From JACMLD01 sp039919885 (GTDB taxonomy: Bacteria > Bacteroidota > Bacteroidia > Chitinophagales > Chitinophagaceae), in contig JBDSEV010000043.1 in NCBI GenBank assembly GCA_039919885.1, positions 18,680-82,679 on the forward strand: 64,000 bases of DNA, read 5' to 3'. This document shows, piece by piece, positions 27,053-36,375 of this stretch. Under the pieces are notes generated by a model. That model saw only the letters and a program-made list of their open reading frames with translations, did no database searches and was not told the DNA's origin. The first letter of the stretch is position 1; every line of letters begins with the position of its first letter. Both the position numbers and the translations under genes were made by a program.

Positions 27053-27060
27053 TATCTTTG
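27053..27060 (+). promoter_or_regulatory. -7 promoter element of obgE (TATCTTTG)
   Basis: Exact TAnnTTTG match, 8 bases before the obgE start codon, predicting a very short or absent 5' leader. Confidence 0.5.
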
Positions 27061-27068
27061 CGCCGTAA

Positions 27069-28061
27069 ATGGAAAAGACAAACTTTATAGATTATATCCG
27101 TATATTTTGCCGTAGCGGTCATGGTGGCGCGGGTAGCAAACATTTCATGCGCAATAAGCTGACTGCCAAAGGCGGACCGGATGGTGGCGACGGTGGTCGC
27201 GGCGCGCATATTATTCTCAAAGGCAACAAAAATCTCTGGACATTATTGCACCTCAGGTATTACAAAAATGTACTGGCCGATGATGGAGAAAATGGTAGCA
27301 AGAACAATAGCAGCGGGCGCAGCGGTAAAGACATCATTATTGAAGTGCCGCTGGGTACGGTAGCGCGGGACGAAGAAACAGGTGCCTTGCAGATTGAGAT
27401 TTTAGAACACGACCAGGAATTTGTGTGGCTAAAAGGTGGCCGCGGTGGACTTGGTAATGGAAATTTTGCAACTGCCACTAACCAGGCTCCCGAACATGCG
27501 CAACCGGGCGAGCCGGGTGAAGAAGCATGGAAAATCGTTGAGTTAAAAGTACTGGCAGACGTAGGGCTTGTTGGTTTTCCCAATGCAGGTAAATCTACCT
27601 TATTGTCGTCCGTTACAGCCGCCACACCCAAAATTGCCAATTACGCATTTACAACCCTCACTCCGCAGCTGGGCATTGTTGCTTACCGCGATAGCAAAAG
27701 CTTTTGCATGGCAGATCTGCCCGGTATTATTGAAGGCGCAGCTGAAGGAAAAGGGCTTGGGCATCGATTTCTGCGCCACATTGAACGTAATCCTGTACTG
27801 CTTTTTTTGCTTCCCGCAGATAGTGACAACCACAAAAAGGAATTCGATATACTGGTCAATGAATTAAGGGAATACAATCCCGAACTGCTCCACAAACAGT
27901 TTGTAATCGCCATCAGCAAAAGTGATATGCTGGATGATGAGCTGAAGGCGGCTATAGAAAAAGAATTGCCTGAGCATATTCCCCATGTTTTTATCTCTTC
28001 TATTACCCAACAGGGTCTTCCTGAGCTGAAAGACTTGTTGTGGAAAGTGTTAAACCAATAA
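27069..28061 (+). CDS. obgE: GTPase ObgE/CgtA
   Basis: 330 residues; an essential ribosome-assembly and stress GTPase. The glycine-rich Obg domain covers about residues 1-158 (FCRSGHGGAGSKHF, GGPDGGDGGRGAHI). The G domain follows with G1 GFPNAGKST near residue 167, switch region YAFTTLTPQLG, G3 DLPGIIEGA, G4 with ISKSD in place of the usual NKxD, and G5 ISS. It ends after the G domain, so the variable C-terminal OCT extension is absent, as in many Bacteroidota. Single gene with its own promoter. Confidence 0.95.
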   Translation: MEKTNFIDYIRIFCRSGHGGAGSKHFMRNKLTAKGGPDGGDGGRGAHIILKGNKNLWTLLHLRYYKNVLADDGENGSKNNSSGRSGKDIIIEVPLGTVARDEETGALQIEILEHDQEFVWLKGGRGGLGNGNFATATNQAPEHAQPGEPGEEAWKIVELKVLADVGLVGFPNAGKSTLLSSVTAATPKIANYAFTTLTPQLGIVAYRDSKSFCMADLPGIIEGAAEGKGLGHRFLRHIERNPVLLFLLPADSDNHKKEFDILVNELREYNPELLHKQFVIAISKSDMLDDELKAAIEKELPEHIPHVFISSITQQGLPELKDLLWKVLNQ

Positions 28062-28309
28062 GTTGATTTGCCCATTTCGTTTTTAGAAAAAATTCAAAAA
28101 ATTTTTAGACCAACAATACACTTCCAGTGCTGCCTGGTTGTAAAATATGGTACCATGTAAACCGTGCTGTGCAGCTGAGCGGATGAGCGATTACCTGCAC
28201 CTTACCAAACGGCGCGGGGATGGTGGCCGTGGACTGTCTTTTCTTCACTTCATACTAACAACAACAGCCATTTAAATTTTGTAGGTTTGTCTGGATAAAT
28301 TCCACTACC

Positions 28310-30475
28310 ATGAAGAAGTATCTAGTAACAGGTTTTTTGCTGATCAGCATCGTTTTTAAATCCATGGCGGATGAGGGCATGTGGCTGCCGCTATTACTTG
28401 GGCAGCAGGTATACAGTGATATGGTAAAGCGTGGTCTTAAACTCAGCAAAGAGCAGTTGTACAGTATTAATAAATCTTCCATTAAAGACGGCATTATACT
28501 TTTTGGAACGGGTTGCACCGGCGGTATCGTAAGCAACGAGGGATTGATTTTTACCAACCATCATTGTGGTTATGACGCGGTTGCGAGCGCCAGTTCGGTG
28601 GAACATAATTACCTGCACGATGGGTTTTATGCAAAGTCGAAGCAGGAAGAAATCCCATCTGCGCTAACAGTTCAGTTCCTGCTGAAGATAGAAGATGTTA
28701 CCAAAGAAGTGGATTCCGCATTGAGCGGATTGACGGGCTCGGCGCGCAGCCAGCAACAGTCGGAGATACTTGCAGCAATCAATGCGCGGTACAGTGATCT
28801 TTCGCAAAGCATAGAAGCCAGGGTAAGCCCGCTGTTTAAAGCCAACCAATTCCTGGTGTTTGTATACCAGCGGTACAGCGATATAAGGCTGGTGGGCGTG
28901 CCCGCAGAAAGCATTGGCAAATTTGGCGGGGATACGGATAATTGGGAATGGCCACGGCATACCGGCGATTTTTCTGTGTTCCGGGTTTATATGAGTAAAA
29001 CGGGCAAACCCGCTGCTTACGCTGCTGATAATATTCCATTGAAGCCAAAATACGCCCTGCCGGTTTCTATTAAAGGATACAAGGACGGCGACTATGCGAT
29101 GATCTATGGCTACCCAGGCGGCACCAATCGCTACGAAACATCCTTTGGCATCAAACAAAAAATTGACATTGATAATCCGTCACTGGTTGAGCTGCGCGAC
29201 ATGCGCCTGAAATACATGGCTGCTGAAATGAAAAAAGATCCCGCCACCAGGCTTCAGCTGGCAGCGTCCTATGCGTCGATAGCCAACTACTGGAAATTTT
29301 ATGACGGTGAAAGCAAACAGTTGATTAAGTACAATGTATACGACCAGAAAAAAATTGCGGAAACAAAATTTCTACAATGGGCTACTGGAAAACCCGCCTA
29401 TCAAAATTTATTAAGCAGCTGGCAGAAAGCGTACGCAGCCTGGCGGCCCTTTAGCAAACAACGCGTATACATCAACGAAGGAATTTTAGGATCGCCATTG
29501 CTGGCCTATGCATCCACGTTACAACAGGTGGAAATTGCCCTGGTAAAACGCGGAGGTACCAGCGCAGCAATTACAGGAGCCATTGACGCCGCCGATAAAG
29601 CCAGGACCACTTTTCTTAAAGCGGAAAATAAAACGGCCGATCAGGAGATTGTTGCGGCGGTTTTAATGAAGTACTATACGGATATCGACAAAAGCCAGCA
29701 TCCCATTTCCTTTTATGAAAGTCTTAAAGGCAGCTACGGGGATCTAAGAGATGATCGCACCTATAAAAAATTTGCTGCAGAAATTTTCAAAAACACAATG
29801 ATTTTTGATGACAGTAAATGGAAAGCATTTATGACGAACCCGGACGGGGTGGCTTTACAGGAAGATCCTGCTTTTGCACTGGCAAATAGTTTTATGAAGA
29901 GCTGGCAAGGCAAATTCCTGCCGCAATACCAGGTGTTTAATGACGCCAATAACGAATTGGGCAGGCTTTACCTGAAAGGAATTATGGAGATGGATACCGT
30001 GAAAGCAAAAAAAATGTACCCTGACGCTACGCTTACCATGCGGGTAAGTTATGGCAACGTAAAAAGTTACAATCCCAGCCCGGCAGTGCATTATGATTAT
30101 GCATGCACCATGAAGGGACTGCTTGAAAAATATATACCGGGCAACTATGAGTTTGACCTGCCCGCCAATTTGCTGGAGAAAGCGAAGGCCAGGGACTTCG
30201 GCCAATATATTGATAAAGCCCGCAACGAAATGGTGGTCTGTTTCATTACCACCAATGATATAACGGGCGGCAACTCGGGCTCGCCTGTGCTGGATGCCAA
30301 TGGCAACCTGGTTGGTCTTGCCTTTGACGGCAATTATGAAGCATTAAGCCATAAGATTGCATTTGATAAAGATCTTAACCGCACCATTTGTGTGGATACC
30401 CGTTATATATTGTGGTGCATTGATAAACTGGGCGGCGCAAGCAATATCATTAATGAACTAAAACTGGTAAGGTGA
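28310..30475 (+). CDS. S46 family dipeptidyl peptidase, DPP7-like
   Basis: 721 residues with a signal peptide (up to about FKSMA), so periplasmic. The chymotrypsin-like halves carry FTNHHCGYDA with the catalytic His near residue 84 and GGNSGSPVLD with the catalytic Ser near 656. The residue 18 positions after the Ser is Gly (AFDGN). In characterised S46 enzymes Gly here goes with DPP7 (hydrophobic P1) and Arg with DPP11 (acidic P1), so DPP7-type specificity is inferred. It releases dipeptides from oligopeptide N-termini for amino-acid nutrition. A TAGGTTTG -7 element lies at 28282-28289. Confidence 0.94.
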   Translation: MKKYLVTGFLLISIVFKSMADEGMWLPLLLGQQVYSDMVKRGLKLSKEQLYSINKSSIKDGIILFGTGCTGGIVSNEGLIFTNHHCGYDAVASASSVEHNYLHDGFYAKSKQEEIPSALTVQFLLKIEDVTKEVDSALSGLTGSARSQQQSEILAAINARYSDLSQSIEARVSPLFKANQFLVFVYQRYSDIRLVGVPAESIGKFGGDTDNWEWPRHTGDFSVFRVYMSKTGKPAAYAADNIPLKPKYALPVSIKGYKDGDYAMIYGYPGGTNRYETSFGIKQKIDIDNPSLVELRDMRLKYMAAEMKKDPATRLQLAASYASIANYWKFYDGESKQLIKYNVYDQKKIAETKFLQWATGKPAYQNLLSSWQKAYAAWRPFSKQRVYINEGILGSPLLAYASTLQQVEIALVKRGGTSAAITGAIDAADKARTTFLKAENKTADQEIVAAVLMKYYTDIDKSQHPISFYESLKGSYGDLRDDRTYKKFAAEIFKNTMIFDDSKWKAFMTNPDGVALQEDPAFALANSFMKSWQGKFLPQYQVFNDANNELGRLYLKGIMEMDTVKAKKMYPDATLTMRVSYGNVKSYNPSPAVHYDYACTMKGLLEKYIPGNYEFDLPANLLEKAKARDFGQYIDKARNEMVVCFITTNDITGGNSGSPVLDANGNLVGLAFDGNYEALSHKIAFDKDLNRTICVDTRYILWCIDKLGGASNIINELKLVR

Positions 30476-30614
30476 TAAAAAATCCAATTTTTAAACCGGT
30501 CAATCGCTGACACCGCTGCGAGGGGGAAAGAACAAACCTGGTGCCCTTGAAATCTGGTTATTTTCCTGCGCGTTCATTCCTGGTCGATATTTATGTTAAT
30601 ATAAAAAGCAACAC

Positions 30615-31070
30615 ATGCAAAACAGGACGATGGAAAGCTTTCGCATTACAGGCATAGCAATCAGAACAACCAATGAAAATGGCGCATCTGCGATTGCTAT
30701 TCCAAAATTATGGAATCAGTTTATGACTGAAAATACAATGCAGCAGATAGCGGGCAAAATCAGCAATGACATTTATTGTGTATATACTGAATATGAGAAA
30801 GACTTTACGAAGCCATATACTACGCTGTTGGGATGCCGGGTGGAAGACACAGCCCCCGGGCAGGATGGTTTTAAAAGTATATTGATACCAGCGGGTAACT
30901 ATGCGCTTTTTACAGCCAAAGGAAATCTGAACGAGGGCATTGTGTTTAATGAGTGGACAGCTATATGGAATTCTTCCCTGCAAAGAGCCTACACGGCCGA
31001 CTTCGAAATATATGGTGAAAAAGCACAAAATCCGGCAAATGCGGCAGTGGAAATTTTTGTAGCTATATAA
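30615..31070 (+). CDS. GyrI-like / effector-binding domain protein
   Basis: 151 residues consisting of a single AraC-E-bind/GyrI-like domain without a DNA-binding part: FRITGIAIRTTN, then IYCVYTEYEKDFTKPYTTLL, a KSILIPAGNYALFTAKG strand pair and a C-terminal FEIYGE. Stand-alone members of this family bind small molecules or act as GyrI/YdeE-like proteins. The ligand is unknown. An alternative start at 30630 would remove five residues. No operon partner. Confidence 0.8.
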   Translation: MQNRTMESFRITGIAIRTTNENGASAIAIPKLWNQFMTENTMQQIAGKISNDIYCVYTEYEKDFTKPYTTLLGCRVEDTAPGQDGFKSILIPAGNYALFTAKGNLNEGIVFNEWTAIWNSSLQRAYTADFEIYGEKAQNPANAAVEIFVAI

Positions 31071-31312
31071 TTGCGTAATGTGCTGGCAATACATGAGATT
31101 TTTTGTTGCTGCATTCAGCGCCTGAGCGAAGCGCAATGGAGGCCGTGGTGAACAAGCGCTTATTCCTCAATGGCAGTAGCACAGCATCACGGGAATAGGG
31201 TATGCCGTTTTGCTGTTACGCCAGTGAAGTGTTTTGTTGTTTTCTTAGATCCTGTTTGTAAGCCGCTACAATAAGCCACGGATAATCATTCCTTTTAGCG
31301 GTAATATAGCTT

Positions 31313-32110
31313 ATGAAAGTCGCCTTACAACTACTAAAAATCGCCGCCATTGCATACGTTGTTCTATGTATCCTGCTGTATTTTATCCAGGAAAGGTTAA
31401 TTTTTTTTCCGGCCAAACTCGCAAAAGATTACCAGTTTGTATTCGGCCAGGAGGTTGAAGAATTGGATTTTAAAATGCCGGATAATACCATGTTGAACGG
31501 TATTTTGTTTAGAACGGATAAACCAAAAGGACTTATATTTTATTTACATGGCAATGCCGGTTCGCTTGCATCCTGGGGAACAATAGCAAAAAAGTATACG
31601 GATCTTCACTATGATCTTTTTATGATGGATTACCGGGGGTATGGTAAAAGTGAAGGAAGCATCCACAATGAGCAGCAGTTTTATGAGGATGTGCAAACCA
31701 TATACAGCCAACTAAAAACCCGGTACAGTGAAAAAGATATTGTTGTTCTCGGCTATTCAATTGGTACAGGAGCTGCAACGCAACTGGCCGCTTCAAATCA
31801 TCCCCGTCTTTTAATATTGCAAGCTCCCTATTATAGCTTAACCGATATGATGAGCCACCGGTTCCGCATTATTCCGTCGGTCCTGTTAAAATACAAGTTT
31901 GCCACCAATCAATTTATACAAGTTTGCACGATGCCAGTGGTTATTTTTCATGGCGACCTGGATGAGGTAATCTATTATGGATCGTCTTTAAAACTTAAAG
32001 AATTATTCAAATCAGCAGACACGTTGATTACGTTGCGCGGCCACCTGCACAATGGCATGAGCGATGACCCCGTATACCTGTCTGAACTTGCCAACGTTTT
32101 AGCCAGGTAG
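31313..32110 (+). CDS. Alpha/beta hydrolase with N-terminal membrane anchor
   Basis: 265 residues. One hydrophobic segment at residues 5-25 anchors it (IAAIAYVVLCILLYFIQ). The hydrolase domain shows YLHGNAGS (oxyanion HG), the nucleophile elbow GYSIGTG with Ser near residue 148, the acid in FHGDLDEVI, and the His in LRGHLHNG. This matches the YqkD/BEM46-like family often annotated as serine aminopeptidase or DUF-type hydrolase in Bacteroidota. Substrate unknown. Monocistronic. Confidence 0.87.
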   Translation: MKVALQLLKIAAIAYVVLCILLYFIQERLIFFPAKLAKDYQFVFGQEVEELDFKMPDNTMLNGILFRTDKPKGLIFYLHGNAGSLASWGTIAKKYTDLHYDLFMMDYRGYGKSEGSIHNEQQFYEDVQTIYSQLKTRYSEKDIVVLGYSIGTGAATQLAASNHPRLLILQAPYYSLTDMMSHRFRIIPSVLLKYKFATNQFIQVCTMPVVIFHGDLDEVIYYGSSLKLKELFKSADTLITLRGHLHNGMSDDPVYLSELANVLAR

Positions 32111-32323
32111 TAAACCATATACAACCCGAATATCATTTGCTGCTGCTATTACAATGCTTCACCGCGTATTAATCGATTTTTGAAGTGCCCGGGCTCAATA
32201 ACAAAGCACTACCATTACAAGCAATCTTAGGGTTGTGACTGCTTGCGTTATTTTGCACAAAAATTAGCATGGGCATGTAATCCGTTAATTGGCGCTGCGG
32301 AAAAGGAAAAATATTTATTCGTT

Positions 32324-32929
32324 TTATTTTTTTGGACTGTTGTCTTTCCAGTTCCACAAATGAAGACAGGCATACGTTCTGTAGGGAATCCATTTTTTTG
32401 AAATGCGCAGCATATCTTCCCGGAGTTGTTTTTTATTGCTGTTATCCAGCTTGTACAATTTAGTCATTGCCTGCTGGATACCGAGATCATCTACGGCGAA
32501 TACATCTTCGCGGCCGAGCGAAAACATGAGTAGCATTTCCGTAGTCCAGCGGCCTACTCCTTTTATCTGCACCAGGTATTCTGTAATTTCTTCATTGCTC
32601 ATTTTTTGCAGCTGCTTCCACTCCATACCCTTTTCTATGGCAAACCTGGCTACGTTCTGCACATAATTTACTTTGGCATTGGACAGGCCGATTGCGCGTA
32701 ATGTAGCAAAATCTGTTTCTACAATTTGAGTTGGCGTTGGTTGTTTGTCGTACAATGCCAGGAAGCGCTTCCAGATAACGGCGGCTACTTTTACAGACAA
32801 TTGCTGACCCATGATAGAAGCACACAAATGCAAGTAGACCTTTTTCCTTTGCTTCAGCGCAAACGGGTCTTTGCCTTCCAGCAATTGTTTAAATTTTTTG
32901 TCTTTGGCAAGTTGTTCAATATACTGCAT
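32324..32929 (-). CDS. DNA-3-methyladenine glycosylase, AlkA-like
   Basis: 201 residues, a short HhH-GPD base-excision enzyme without the N-terminal TBP-like domain of E. coli AlkA. The helix-hairpin-helix LVQIKGVGRWTTEMLLMF is followed by REDVFAVDDLGIQQAM, which holds the catalytic Asp after it. CASIMGQQLSVKVA near residue 38 is the substrate-pocket helix of this family. It removes alkylated bases. The YCF48-like gene ends 12 bases upstream of its start on the same strand, so the two may be co-transcribed. Confidence 0.9.
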   Translation of the reverse strand: MQYIEQLAKDKKFKQLLEGKDPFALKQRKKVYLHLCASIMGQQLSVKVAAVIWKRFLALYDKQPTPTQIVETDFATLRAIGLSNAKVNYVQNVARFAIEKGMEWKQLQKMSNEEITEYLVQIKGVGRWTTEMLLMFSLGREDVFAVDDLGIQQAMTKLYKLDNSNKKQLREDMLRISKKWIPYRTYACLHLWNWKDNSPKK

Positions 32930-32941
32930 GGGCTCCTGCGC

Positions 32942-33877
32942 TTAAGGTTTTACAAACCGGTATACGTACCCGCCGGTGCTGGCCGCCCAACCATGATTGG
33001 CATCAGCAAAATGTATTTCGTATACGGTGCCGGAGTTAATTGTGCACCTTTTTTGAAGGGTAACGCCACCATCCGTAGTTGAATAAATATATTGTCCGGC
33101 TAATACAAACCCATTGTTATTATCAAAAAATTGGATATCTCCCCCGGTAACGTCTTTAAACAACAACTGCATGGTGACTCCTCCGTCAACTGTTCGGTAA
33201 ACAGATTGACTTGACATCCACCCGTGCAGGTTATCTGTAAACTGCACAGCGTACATTTCTTCCAGGGGCAGCGCGGATACCTGTTTAAGCGAGGCTCCTG
33301 CATCATCCGTTTTGAAAAGCCCGCGACCGGATACCCAGCCCGTGTCTTTGTTCAGAAAAAACAGGCCCCGGTAAGATTGATTACCCAGCTTTTGGAGTGT
33401 AGTACCTCCATCGGTCGTCTTAAACAAGCTTCCCTCGGAAATAATATAGCCGTTATTGGCATCGAAAAACTGCCCGTCAAATACATCAATACTATTTTTC
33501 TTTTCCCAGGTGTTACCACCATCTTTTGTCTGAAAAAGATTTGGACTACTGAAAGCCCAGCCCGTGTTGGCGTCTGCGAAGAAAACATTGTTAAAGGAAT
33601 TGGTTGATGTGCCCGGTAGCTTAATTTGTTTCCATGTAATACCCCCATCTTCAGACTTGCCCAGGTAATTGCCGCCACAAACAAAGCCTGTTTGGTTGTT
33701 CACAAAAAAAATATCAATCAATTTTAAGGCAGTGTCTATTTTTATCTTTTGCCAGCCGGCGCCCAGGGTGTCCAGCAGGATGGGCGGAGGTGGCGGTGGC
33801 GAATCGTTTTTTGAGCAGCAAAAGGCAATACAACTGGTAAATAATAGTAAAGAGAAGAAGTGTAATTTGCTTTGCAT
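32942..33877 (-). CDS. YCF48/BNR-repeat beta-propeller lipoprotein
   Basis: 311 residues. A lipoprotein signal ends at CIAFCCSKN, followed by a run of Pro. The rest is about six WD-like YCF48/BNR units of the form FFxNxxTGFVxG...SEDGGITWKQ, DGGNTWEKK, TDGGTTLQK, forming a beta-propeller. Such proteins occur widely as exported, poorly characterised sensor or binding proteins in Bacteroidota. It is divergent from mnmD with 47 bases between start codons. Confidence 0.87.
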   Translation of the reverse strand: MQSKLHFFSLLLFTSCIAFCCSKNDSPPPPPPILLDTLGAGWQKIKIDTALKLIDIFFVNNQTGFVCGGNYLGKSEDGGITWKQIKLPGTSTNSFNNVFFADANTGWAFSSPNLFQTKDGGNTWEKKNSIDVFDGQFFDANNGYIISEGSLFKTTDGGTTLQKLGNQSYRGLFFLNKDTGWVSGRGLFKTDDAGASLKQVSALPLEEMYAVQFTDNLHGWMSSQSVYRTVDGGVTMQLLFKDVTGGDIQFFDNNNGFVLAGQYIYSTTDGGVTLQKRCTINSGTVYEIHFADANHGWAASTGGYVYRFVKP

Positions 33878-33924
33878 GGGTCGGGTTTAAAATGGAAGAT
33901 ATAAATTTAATGCTGGCATTGAGA

Positions 33925-34602
33925 ATGAAAAGAGAAATTATTGTTACCACAGATGGGTCGCACAGCATAGTCATTCCGGAAATGGGCGTGACCTATCATT
34001 CTTCGCACGGCGCTATCCAGGAATCCATGCATGTTTTTATTGAATCGGGTCTTCGCTACTGGCTTCAAAAACATAGTCCGGCGCTGTCAGTCTCAATTCT
34101 TGAACTGGGATTTGGCACGGGTTTGAATGCCCTGCTTTCGCTGGTTGAAGCTGAAAAAACCCAGGTGCAGGTGTACTATGAAACCATTGAGCCTTATCCG
34201 CTGGACTTACCAACGGTTGCATTGCTGAACTATTGCGAACAGTTGGGCAGGCCGGACTTAAATGAAACGTTTACGCAACTGCATAACTGTGCATGGGAAG
34301 AAACTATACCAGTAAGCCCTCATTTCAACTTTAAAAAAAGGAAAATAGATTTTGCAAATTATGTACCCGCGCAGCTTTTCAATATTGTATTCTTTGATGC
34401 ATTTGCCCCGGATATACAGCCGGCTTTGTGGACCGCTGCTGTATTCAAAAAATTGTATGCAGGCATGCATGCGGAGGGCGTGCTGACCACCTATTGCTCA
34501 AAATCAATCGTTCGCAAGGCAATGGTAGAAGCCGGTTGGAAAGTTGAAAAGATTCCGGGACCGCCGCATAAAAGAGAAATGGTAAGGGCTGGTAAGCAGT
34601 GA
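33925..34602 (+). CDS. mnmD: tRNA 5-(methyl)aminomethyl-2-thiouridine methyltransferase MnmD
   Basis: 225 residues from the ATG at 33925 (open from 33892). It is the stand-alone methyltransferase half of MnmC (DUF752), the last step in making mnm5s2U34 in certain tRNAs. The SAM site is ILELGFGTGLNALL; FFDAFAPDIQPALWT is the conserved DAFxPxxxPxLW motif; CSKSIVRKAMVEAGW and the PPHKREM tail are also family signatures. Stand-alone MnmD without the MnmC oxidase half is normal for Bacteroidota. Confidence 0.92.
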   Translation: MKREIIVTTDGSHSIVIPEMGVTYHSSHGAIQESMHVFIESGLRYWLQKHSPALSVSILELGFGTGLNALLSLVEAEKTQVQVYYETIEPYPLDLPTVALLNYCEQLGRPDLNETFTQLHNCAWEETIPVSPHFNFKKRKIDFANYVPAQLFNIVFFDAFAPDIQPALWTAAVFKKLYAGMHAEGVLTTYCSKSIVRKAMVEAGWKVEKIPGPPHKREMVRAGKQ

Positions 34603-34676
34603 CGTTACAGGGGTCAGTCGAACGGCGTGGCGGATGCTGACCGTGCAGCGCCTGCTATTCACTGCCTAACGCGTCG

Positions 34677-36257
34677 TTAATTTAATCCCGGCTGTATTAT
34701 CTTAAATCCTGTTTTTGCTTTTTCAGTTTCCACTATTTTCTTTACGTCCTCCAACAGTTTTTTAGCATCGTACACAATGCCATCTTTTATGGTATAAGTA
34801 ACGCCACCTTTTCTTATTACCTCATTTTTATCAGTCAGTGCTATTACACCGGTACCATATAAAACCGATAAGTTTTCAAGGGGGTTGGCAGCTACAATTG
34901 CAAAATCTGCCAGTTTGCCCACTTCTACGCTGCCAATTTCTTTTTCCATACCGAGCGCCTGTGCGCCATACAAGGTAGCGCTGCGGATAACTTCCAGTGG
35001 GTGAAAACCTGCTTCCCGAAGGAGTTCCAACTCGCGTACATAAGAAAATCCGTACAGCTCATAAATAAAGCCAGCATCGGTGCCTACGGTTACGCGGCCA
35101 CCACGGTTTTTATATTCATTTATAAAAATCATCCATAACCGGTAATTTTCTTTCCAGCTGATTTCCTGTTCGGTACCCCAGTTAAGCCAGTAAGATCCAT
35201 GTGCCACACGGCTGGGTTCATAATACTTCCACAGTTTCGGTACAGTATAAGCTTCGTGCCATTCGGCTCTTCTTGCCCGCATCAGATCGCGGTTGGCTTC
35301 ATAAATTTCAAAAGTAGGATCGAGGGTGAAGTCGAGCGAAATCAATTCATTCATCACTTTGTTCCAGTGCTCACTGTAAGGCTTAGCCGCTTGTTTCCAT
35401 AACCTGCCGGCTTCTTCAAAACGGTCCTGTTCATTGGCATAATTATATGTCAGCGGATAATTTTGTATCGTCCTGTCTTCAAACAGGGCTTCGGGCAATC
35501 CATACCAGTGTTCCATGGAAGTCATGCCCGATCGGGCACTGTTCAACACATTCCACCGGGCAACATCCATTTGTGAATGGTGACAGCAGGAACGCAATCC
35601 AATTTTTTTATTTTCTTCGATGGCTGCTTTCATGATTTCCGGAGCAGCACCAAAAAATTTTATACCATCAGCACCTTTTTTCTGATTTTCCCGCACCCAG
35701 GCAATGGCCTGCTCCGGTGTTGCAATGGGTGCTGTACTACCTTGCCCAAAGACGGTATAGGCTTTTAACCGGGGAGCGGTAATGGTATTCAATTCACTTT
35801 TCTTCTTTTGATCCAACACCCAGTCGAGGCCGTTGCCACAACCCGGGTCGCGCACGGTTGTTACCCCGTGCCCCATCCATAGTTTAAAAACATATTCGGC
35901 ATCCGCGCCCTGTTCTTCGCCACCAATATGACCGTGCATATCTATAAAACCCGGCATCAGGTACATGCCTTCGCAATTCAGCTCCTTGCCACCCGCGGCT
36001 AGTTTGGGGCGCCGGCTGGTATTGATGGCTACCCCCGGTGCACCAACATTTACGATGTCTTTGATACGGTTTTTCTCTACTACAATATCTACAGGTCCGA
36101 TGGCTGGCGCACCGGTACCATTTATTAATATTACTCCACGGATAATGAGTTGTGGCCAGGGGCCGTCACCTTCCTGGCGATCGGGTGCTTTTTTTACCTG
36201 GGCCGTAACGGCGAAAGCGCATAAAATGCCGGTTAGCAGCAGTAAGTGTTTGCTCAT
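34677..36257 (-). CDS. Exported amidohydrolase family protein
   Basis: 526 residues with a signal peptide (MSKHLLLLTGILCAFAVTAQ), so periplasmic. Metal-dependent amidohydrolase fold: GFIDMHGH (HxH) near residue 107, a histidine pair in SCCHHSQMD, and VGTDAGF with the catalytic Asp near residue 395. The C-terminal composite beta domain reads VGKLADFAIV. Related to imidazolonepropionase/prolidase-like enzymes; the substrate is not evident. Monocistronic. Confidence 0.88.
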   Translation of the reverse strand: MSKHLLLLTGILCAFAVTAQVKKAPDRQEGDGPWPQLIIRGVILINGTGAPAIGPVDIVVEKNRIKDIVNVGAPGVAINTSRRPKLAAGGKELNCEGMYLMPGFIDMHGHIGGEEQGADAEYVFKLWMGHGVTTVRDPGCGNGLDWVLDQKKKSELNTITAPRLKAYTVFGQGSTAPIATPEQAIAWVRENQKKGADGIKFFGAAPEIMKAAIEENKKIGLRSCCHHSQMDVARWNVLNSARSGMTSMEHWYGLPEALFEDRTIQNYPLTYNYANEQDRFEEAGRLWKQAAKPYSEHWNKVMNELISLDFTLDPTFEIYEANRDLMRARRAEWHEAYTVPKLWKYYEPSRVAHGSYWLNWGTEQEISWKENYRLWMIFINEYKNRGGRVTVGTDAGFIYELYGFSYVRELELLREAGFHPLEVIRSATLYGAQALGMEKEIGSVEVGKLADFAIVAANPLENLSVLYGTGVIALTDKNEVIRKGGVTYTIKDGIVYDAKKLLEDVKKIVETEKAKTGFKIIQPGLN

Positions 36258-36375
36258 TATACTTTTGTTTTGGATGCAAACAAGTTACTGAAAAATATCC
36301 GTACCTAATTGCTGCAGCAGACATAAGGGATTTCCCATGTGGTATGCATGTCAAGATCTCGGCTATGCATGGCAG